A stretch of DNA of 64,000 bases from Palsa-504 sp963806335 (GTDB taxonomy: Bacteria; Actinomycetota; Actinomycetes; Streptosporangiales; Streptosporangiaceae), in the NCBI GenBank assembly GCA_963806335.1, contig CAWDXO010000011.1, positions 1-64,000 on the forward strand, given 5' to 3'. The translations under genes were made by a program, and so were the position numbers. The notes under the pieces were generated by a model, which made no database searches, was not told where the DNA came from, and saw nothing but the letters and a program-made list of their open reading frames with translations. Shown here piece after piece: positions 58,703 through 64,000 of this stretch; position 1 is the first letter of the stretch, and each line of letters starts with the position of its first letter.

Positions 58703-60840
58703 CTAGTCCGGTCGCGAGTCCGCGGCCACCTTGGCGGCCAGGTGCGACGGGAGTGGCTCGTGCCGCAGATACTGCCGGGTAAAGGATCCCGTCCCGTGCG
58801 AGACCGAACGCAGGTCGATGGCGTACCTGGTGATCTCAAGTTCCGGGATCTCCGCCTTGACCAGCGTCCGGCCGACTCCGACCGGCTCAGTGCCGAGCAC
58901 CCGGCCGCGGCGGGAGGACAGGTCCGACATGACGGCGCCCACGTAGTCGTCCGGGACAAGCACCGTGACCTCGTCCACCGGCTCGAGCAGCAGCGGCTGT
59001 GCCTTGTCGACAGCGTCCCGCAGCGCCAGCCGGCCTTCTGGAAGGCCATGTCCGAGGAGTCCACCGAGTGCGCCTTGCCGTCGTAGAGGGTGACCCGGAC
59101 CCCCGTCATCGGGTAGCCGGCCGTGACGCCCTGTTCCATCTGCCACCGGACGCCCTTTTCCACCGACGGGATGAACTGGCGCGGCACGACTCCGCCGACA
59201 ATCTTGTCGACGAACTCGAAGCCGGCCGAATCCTCGAGCGGCTCCACCCGGATGTGGCAGATGCCGTACTCGCCGTGGCCACCGGTCTGCTTGACGTTGC
59301 GGCCCAGGCCCTGAGCCTTGCCGGCGATCGTTTCCCGCAGCGGGACTCGCAGGTCGGTGGTCTCCACCGCGACGCCGTGCCGGTTGGCGAGCCGGTCGAG
59401 CAGCACGTCGGCGTGGGCCTCGCCCATGCACCACAGCACCAGCTGCCTGGTCTCGGCGTTCATCTCCAGGCGCAGCGTAGGATCCTCGGCGACCAGGCGG
59501 CTGAGGGCCTGGGAGAGCTTGTCCTCGTCGGCCTTGGACTTGGCCACGATCGCGACCGGCAGCAGCGGCTCGGGCATCGACCATGGTTCCATTAGCAGCG
59601 GGTGGTCCTTGTCGGACAGCGTGTCACCGGTCTCGGCGGTGCTGAGCTTGGCCACGGCGCAGATGTCGCCGGCCCCGCACTGGGTGACCGGGCGCTGCTG
59701 CTTGCCCAGCGGGGAAGTAAGCGCACCCACCCGCTCGTCGTTGTCGTGGTCTTCGTGCCCGCGGGCGGCGCGCCCGTGGCCGGACACGTGTACGGCGGCG
59801 TCGGGACGCAGCGTGCCCGAGAACACGCGGACCAGGCTGATCCGGCCCACGTAGGGGTCCGAGGTGGTCTTGATCACCTCGGCCAGCAGCGGCCCCTTGG
59901 GGTCGCTGGTCAGCGCGCTGACGGGCTTGCCGTCGGGCGTGGTCACGTCGGGCATGGGGTGCTCGGCGGGCGAGGGGAAGGCCTGGGTCATGACCTCGAG
60001 CAGTTCGAGCATGCCGATCCGCTGCGGCGAGGACACGGCGAGTACCGGGTAGAAGCTGCCGCGCGCGACTGCTTTCTCCAGGTCCTCGATCAGCACCTTG
60101 GGGTCGATGTCCTCTCCGGACAGGTACCTGTCCATCAGGCTCTCGTCTTCGCTCTCGGTGATGATGCCCTCGATCAGCTCGCCGCGCAGCTGCGCCATCT
60201 GGTCGGCGTCCTCCGCCACGGGCGCGCCCTCGCTGCGCACGCCGCCCGAGTAGCTGTACAGCTTCTCGGACAGCAGCCCGATCAGCCCGTTCACCGGGGT
60301 GCCGACGGGCTGGTACAGCGGGGCGACCGCATCCCCGAAGGCGTCGCGGCAGGCGGTCAGGGTGTCGTCGAATTCGGCCCGCTGGTGGTCGATCTTGGTG
60401 ATGACGACCGCCCGGGGCATGCCGACCGCGGCGCACTCCTCCCACAGCATCCTGGTCACGCCGTCGATCCCGTCGGTGGCGGAGACGACGAAAAGCGCTG
60501 AGTCCGCGGCTCGCAGCCCGGCCCGCAGGTCGCCGGTGAAGTCGGCGTAGCCGGGGGTATCGAGCAAGTTGACCTTGATGCCGTTGTGCACGACGGGCGC
60601 GAGGGTCAGGTTGACCGACCGCTGCTGCCTGACCTCGACCTCGTCGAAGTCGCTGACCGTGGTGCCCTCTTCGACGCTGCCCGGGCGCTGGATCGTGCCC
60701 GTCGCGGCGAGGAGCGCCTCGACCAGGCTGGACTTCCCGGTACCTGAATGGCCGACCAGCACCACATTCCGCACTTGATCGGCCGTCGGTGCCCTGCCCG
60801 CGGCTCCTCCCGACCCGCCCGTCCCACTTCCTGATGTCAC
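58703..60840 (-). pseudogene. fusA2: EF-G-like translational GTPase with a frameshift
   Basis: An EF-G2-type GTPase (Rv0120c-like), about 712 residues if repaired. The G domain has P-loop GHSGTGKSS, DTPGYADF and TKID. Domains II, III and IV are present (LRDAVDKAQPLLLEPVDEVT, SSRRGRVLGTEPVGVGRTLV), ending LAAKVAADSRPD. The frame breaks near 59032: after DSSDMAFQKAG the protein continues in another frame as LALRDAVDK, which needs one base restored. GTG at 60840 follows AAGGAGG. Either a true mutation or a sequencing error; non-essential paralogues of this type may tolerate loss. Confidence 0.85.
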
Positions 60841-61002
60841 TGCCGTTCGCCTCCTTGCGATCGCTGGGTGCGCACGACCAGCCTTAACCCGCGGGCACCG
60901 TGTCCACAAGTCCCACATAAAGAATCTCCCCGGTTACTAGAAAGTGACACGCGGGATCCCGAGGGGGTCTGGGGGGAAGGCTTCTCCCCAGGAGCGGGGG
61001 CT

Positions 61003-61021
61003 CCGGGGGGTCGCCCCCCGG
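61003..61021. promoter_or_regulatory. Perfect GC hairpin upstream of pgsA
   Basis: CCGGGGGG, loop TCG, CCCCCCGG, 25 bases before the pgsA start codon; the bases before it form further G/C-rich hairpins. It may be a repeat-type element rather than a terminator. A TAGGAT box (61032-61037) lies between it and the ATG. Confidence 0.4.
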
Positions 61022-61046
61022 GCCAGCACAGTAGGATCGGACGGCC

Positions 61047-61694
61047 ATGCTGAACACGCTGCGGCCCGCCATGACGCGCCTGTTCACCCCGGTGGGCAAG
61101 TTGCTGGCGCGTACCCCGATAACGCCGAACGCCATCACGGTCATCGGTACCGTAGGCGTGGTCGGCGGGGCCCTCGGCCTGTTCCCCATCGGCGAGCTGT
61201 TTCCCGGCGCCTTTACCTGCACCATTTTCGTGTTCCTCGACATGCTGGACGGCGTGCTGGCCCGGATGAAGGGCACGACGGGCACCTGGGGCGCGTTCCT
61301 CGACTCGACCATGGACCGGATCGCCGACGCCGGCATCTTCTGCGGGCTCGTGGTGTGGTTCATGCTCGGCGGCCACAACCCGCTGCTCGCGGGAGTCTGC
61401 CTGTTCTGCCTGGTGATGGGGAACCTGGTGTCCTACGCTAAGGCCCGGGCGGAGGGGCTCGGCCTGCGCTGCGACGTGGGGCTGATCGAACGGCCCGAGC
61501 GGATGGTCATCTCGCTCGTCGCGGTCGGTGTTTCCGGCCTCGGCGTGCCGTACATTCTCAACGTGGGCCTATGGGGCCTGGCCGTGCTGAGCGCCTTTAC
61601 TTTCTGGCAGCGGATGCACGCGGTATATAAGGCAGCGAAGGCAGTAAAGGCGCCAGGGGATCAGGGTGGCTCTCCGGGGGATCAGGGTGGCTAA
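61047..61694 (+). CDS. pgsA: Phosphatidylinositol phosphate synthase (CDP-alcohol phosphatidyltransferase)
   Basis: A 215-residue polytopic enzyme making phosphatidylinositol phosphate from CDP-diacylglycerol and inositol phosphate. The family motif DxxDGxxARx8GxxxDxxxD is complete: Asp65, Asp68, Gly69, Ala72, Arg73, Gly82, Asp86, Asp90. KLLARTPITPNAITVIG is the usual entry. The C-terminus is a short GDQGGSPGDQGG direct repeat. It heads the PIM operon; its stop is three bases before the acyltransferase start. Confidence 0.93.
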   Translation: MLNTLRPAMTRLFTPVGKLLARTPITPNAITVIGTVGVVGGALGLFPIGELFPGAFTCTIFVFLDMLDGVLARMKGTTGTWGAFLDSTMDRIADAGIFCGLVVWFMLGGHNPLLAGVCLFCLVMGNLVSYAKARAEGLGLRCDVGLIERPERMVISLVAVGVSGLGVPYILNVGLWGLAVLSAFTFWQRMHAVYKAAKAVKAPGDQGGSPGDQGG

Positions 61695-61697
61695 GGA

Positions 61698-62729
61698 GTG
61701 TTCGCCGTGGCGGTACTGAGTCGCCGGCTGAGCGAGCGGCTGACGGGGTTCGCGTACCAGCTGGGCTGGAAGGTGATCTGCCGGCTGCCGGAATCGTGGG
61801 CCCGGTGGGCCTTTACCGAAGTAGCCGACCTGGCCTGGCGGCGACAGGGACCGAAGGTGCAGGTGCTCGAGGCTAACCTGCGCCGCGTGCTGGCCTGTAA
61901 GCAAGGCAGCCCGGAGGTCGACGGCAAGGAGCTGCGCACCCTGTCCCGGGCCGCGCTGAGTTCCTACGCCAGGTACTGGCTCGAGGTGTTCCGGCTGCCG
62001 ATGATCCCGGTCGAGCGGATCGTGTCCGGGATGCACTTCCGCGGCCCGGGCGAGGCGACGTTGTTCCGTCACCTGAAGGCCGGCCGCGGCGTGGTCATCG
62101 CGCTGCCGCATATGGGCAACTTCGAGCAGGCCGGCGCGTGGGTCATCGCCCGCGGCGCCGGCACCTTCACCACCGTGCAGGAGCGGCTCAAGCCCGAGTC
62201 GGTCTACGAGAGCTTCGTGCGGTTCAGGCAGACGCTGGGCTTCGAGGTCCTGCCGCTGACCGGGGGCGGGAGCCCGTTCGGGACGCTGGCCCAGAGATTG
62301 CGGGCCGGCGGCCTGGTCTGCCTGGTCAGCGACCGCGACCTGAAGGAGAGCGGGGTGGAGGTCGAGTTCTTCGGGGAGAAGGCCAGGATCGCCGCTACGG
62401 CCGCGCTCGCGCTGCACACCGGTGCGGCGCTGATGCCCACCGCGACCTGGTTCGAAGGCGATGACTGGGGCGCCTGCATCTACGACGAGATCCCGGTGCC
62501 CGAATCAGGCACCCGCGCGGAGAAGATCGCGGCGATGAGCCAGCAGATGGCGAACGTCTTCGCCGAAGCGATCGCCGAGCATCCGCAAGACTGGCACATG
62601 CTGCAACGGGTCTTCGTCGCTGACCTGGATCCGGCCCGGCTCAGCCCGGCTAACCATAACCATGGGCCCGAACGGACGGCGGCCCGGGCCCTGGGGCAGG
62701 TGCCACCTGCGCAGGGGAGCCAGCCATGA
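61698..62729 (+). CDS. Phosphatidylinositol mannoside acyltransferase (LpxL/HtrB-like)
   Basis: A 343-residue membrane-associated acyltransferase of the lipid A biosynthesis (LpxL) fold. The catalytic motif is H-x4-E in LPHMGNFEQAG, as in mycobacterial PatA; RLRAGGLVCLVSDRDLKESG and EVEFFGEKARIAATAALALH are further conserved blocks. It acylates the mannose of PIM, between pgsA and pimA as in mycobacteria (Rv2611c). The GTG at 61698 immediately follows pgsA; its stop overlaps the pimA start by four bases (ATGA). Confidence 0.9.
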   Translation: MFAVAVLSRRLSERLTGFAYQLGWKVICRLPESWARWAFTEVADLAWRRQGPKVQVLEANLRRVLACKQGSPEVDGKELRTLSRAALSSYARYWLEVFRLPMIPVERIVSGMHFRGPGEATLFRHLKAGRGVVIALPHMGNFEQAGAWVIARGAGTFTTVQERLKPESVYESFVRFRQTLGFEVLPLTGGGSPFGTLAQRLRAGGLVCLVSDRDLKESGVEVEFFGEKARIAATAALALHTGAALMPTATWFEGDDWGACIYDEIPVPESGTRAEKIAAMSQQMANVFAEAIAEHPQDWHMLQRVFVADLDPARLSPANHNHGPERTAARALGQVPPAQGSQP

Positions 62730-63874
62730 AGATCGGGATCGTTTGCCCGTACTCGTGGGACGTCCCTGGCGGCGTCCAGTCGCATATCAGGGACCTGGCC
62801 GAAGCGCTGATCGACTTCGGGCACGAGGTCTCAGTGATCTCCCCGGCCGACGACGACACGCCGCTGCCGCCTTACGTGGTGGGGGCCGGCCGGGCGGTGC
62901 CGGTTCCGTACAACGGGTCGGTGGCGCGGCTGTCGTTCGGCTTCCTGTCGGTCAACCGGGTACGACGCTGGCTGCGGGAGGGCGAGTTCGACGTACTGCA
63001 CTTGCACGAGCCCGCCGTGCCGAGCCTGTCCCTGCTGGCCTGCTGGGTGGCCTCGGGTCCGATTGTCGCGACCGTGCACACCTCGATACCCCGTTCCCGC
63101 GTGCTCGTCGTCACCTACCCGGTGCTGCGCACCGCGCTGGAGAAAATCAACGGCCGGATAGCGGTGTCGGAGGCGGCCCGCAGCACCCTCGTCGAGCACA
63201 TCGGCGGCGACGCCGTCGTCATCCCGAACGGCGTGGCGACCCGCCGGTTCCGCAAGGCCGAGCCGCTGCCCGGCTGGCCCGGGCCCGGCGGCGCGATCGG
63301 ATTCCTGGGCCGGATAGAGGAGCCGCGCAAGGGCCTGGACGTGCTGCTGAAGGCGTTCGAGATCCTCGGCGCCGACCGGCCCGGGCTGCGTCTGCTCGTC
63401 GCGGGCCGGGCCGGGGATCCCGAGGAAGTCCTGCACCGGGTGCCGGCCGCCCTGCGCGACCGGGTGGTCCTGCTCGGGCAGATCAGTGAAGACGACAAGG
63501 TCCGCATGCTGCACTCGGTCGACGTGTTCTGCTCGCCGAACACCGGCGGCGAGTCGTTCGGCATCGTGACCGCCGAGGCGATGGCGGCCGGGGTACCGAT
63601 CGTCGCCAGCGACATCGACGCGTTCCGGCAGGTGCTGCGCGGCGGCGAGGCGGGGGAGCTGTTCGCCGTCGGCGACTCCGCCGACCTGGCCCGTGCGGTC
63701 GGGCGCCTGCTTGACAACCCCGCGCGGCGGGCTGAGCTCTCCGCCGCCGCGCTGGCGGCGGTGGCCGAGTACGACTGGTCGGTGGTCGCCCGCGACGTGT
63801 TCAGCGTCTATGAGACAGTCGTCCTCGGCAGTACCCAGGTCAAGGTCGCCGCGGCCAGCAGCGAGTTCCCCTAA
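62726..63874 (+). CDS. pimA: Phosphatidyl-myo-inositol alpha-mannosyltransferase
   Basis: A 382-residue GT4-family GT-B enzyme transferring the first mannose from GDP-mannose to phosphatidylinositol on the inner membrane face. N-terminal MKIGIVCPYSWDVPGGVQSH, the nucleotide-binding DVFCSPNTGGESFGIVTAEA (E-x7-E region) and GEAGELFAVGDSADLARAV are diagnostic. It is translationally coupled to the acyltransferase. Together with pgsA and the acyltransferase it makes the basic PIM1 structure. Confidence 0.95.
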   Translation: MKIGIVCPYSWDVPGGVQSHIRDLAEALIDFGHEVSVISPADDDTPLPPYVVGAGRAVPVPYNGSVARLSFGFLSVNRVRRWLREGEFDVLHLHEPAVPSLSLLACWVASGPIVATVHTSIPRSRVLVVTYPVLRTALEKINGRIAVSEAARSTLVEHIGGDAVVIPNGVATRRFRKAEPLPGWPGPGGAIGFLGRIEEPRKGLDVLLKAFEILGADRPGLRLLVAGRAGDPEEVLHRVPAALRDRVVLLGQISEDDKVRMLHSVDVFCSPNTGGESFGIVTAEAMAAGVPIVASDIDAFRQVLRGGEAGELFAVGDSADLARAVGRLLDNPARRAELSAAALAAVAEYDWSVVARDVFSVYETVVLGSTQVKVAAASSEFP

Positions 63875-63961
63875 CCCGGGCCGGCCGCTCGTGAACCCGC
63901 GAATCGCCGCGCGAGCCTGCGCCTGCCGGGCAGGCGTCCGTGATCGGATGGGGTGGTGGAC

Positions 63962-64000
63962 ATGATCACCGACATCGTCATCGTGGTGGCCGCCGCGCTG
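63962..64000 (+). CDS. Start of a membrane-type protein, truncated by window end
   Basis: Thirteen codons, MITDIVIVVAAAL, a hydrophobic N-terminus with GGATGGGG upstream; a GTG two codons earlier is an alternative start. In mycobacteria the gene after pimA (Rv2609c) encodes a membrane-anchored NUDIX protein, so this may be its counterpart, but too little is visible to decide. Confidence 0.5.
   Translation, partial: MITDIVIVVAAAL

Noticed and set aside
59602..60501. 299-codon plus-strand frame across the EF-G-like gene
   Set aside because: Antisense shadow of the GTPase domains.
1..64000. tRNA or rRNA genes
   Set aside because: No stretch with a T-loop GTTCRA motif in a cloverleaf context or rRNA-like conserved sequence was recognised by eye; a covariance-model scan would be decisive.

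Overview
The window is about 70% G+C with strongly GC-rich third codon positions. It carries phosphatidylinositol mannoside (PIM) lipid genes, F420-type oxidoreductases, a mycothiol-type DinB protein, SigE-like ECF sigma factors and TetR/GntR regulators. This points to a soil-type actinomycete (Actinomycetes, perhaps Streptosporangiales-like); the genus cannot be told from the sequence alone. No rRNA, tRNA, insertion sequence or CRISPR array was recognised.

0-11 kb is a mosaic of single genes: the 3' part of a DUF2252 gene, an eroded arylsulfatase-like relic, a glucose 1-dehydrogenase, a HipA-like/DUF3037 pair, two minisatellites, a methyltransferase, an LLM F420 oxidoreductase, a HAD hydrolase, a CYP124/125-like P450, a NUDIX hydrolase and a C45 acyltransferase. 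11-20.4 kb is a complete type II Wadjet operon (jetA-jetB-jetC-jetD, minus strand), an SMC-like anti-plasmid system, followed by a NYN-domain nuclease-like gene. Directly upstream, also on the minus strand, lies a tightly packed stress-signalling operon (20.6-25.9 kb): two ECF sigma factors, a response-regulator/thioredoxin-reductase-like fusion, a cNMP-domain histidine kinase and a UBP zinc-finger protein.

26-30.3 kb holds a TetR-controlled lipid-type catabolic set (SDR, saccharopine-dehydrogenase-like reductase, acyl-CoA synthetase) with two clear operator-like sites in the divergent promoter. 30-41.6 kb has scattered secreted, membrane and metabolic genes, including a GH12-like glycosidase, a phosphodiester glycosidase-like lipoprotein, a truncated kinase sensor domain, a TetR/membrane-protein pair, an asparaginase and dtd. 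41.6-46 kb is a GntR-controlled gallate/4-oxalomesaconate operon (galB, galC, galD) joined to a VOC-type (class I) extradiol dioxygenase.

46-53 kb contains a serpin, a GNAT protein, a second arylsulfatase relic, a MalT-like LuxR regulator broken by an in-frame amber codon, an F420-type PPOX protein, a hydrolase and a RibD-like reductase. 53.5-64 kb is core genome: tex, thrS, a HIT hydrolase, pgsA, a PIM acyltransferase and pimA, in the order known from mycobacteria, but with a frameshifted EF-G-like gene inserted in the opposite direction.

A striking background feature is the number of short tandem arrays (11-39 bp units) in promoters and inside genes, plus a small dispersed palindromic repeat with core GATGnnnCATC. 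Several genes start 6-8 nt after a TAnnnT -10 box, suggesting leaderless transcripts.
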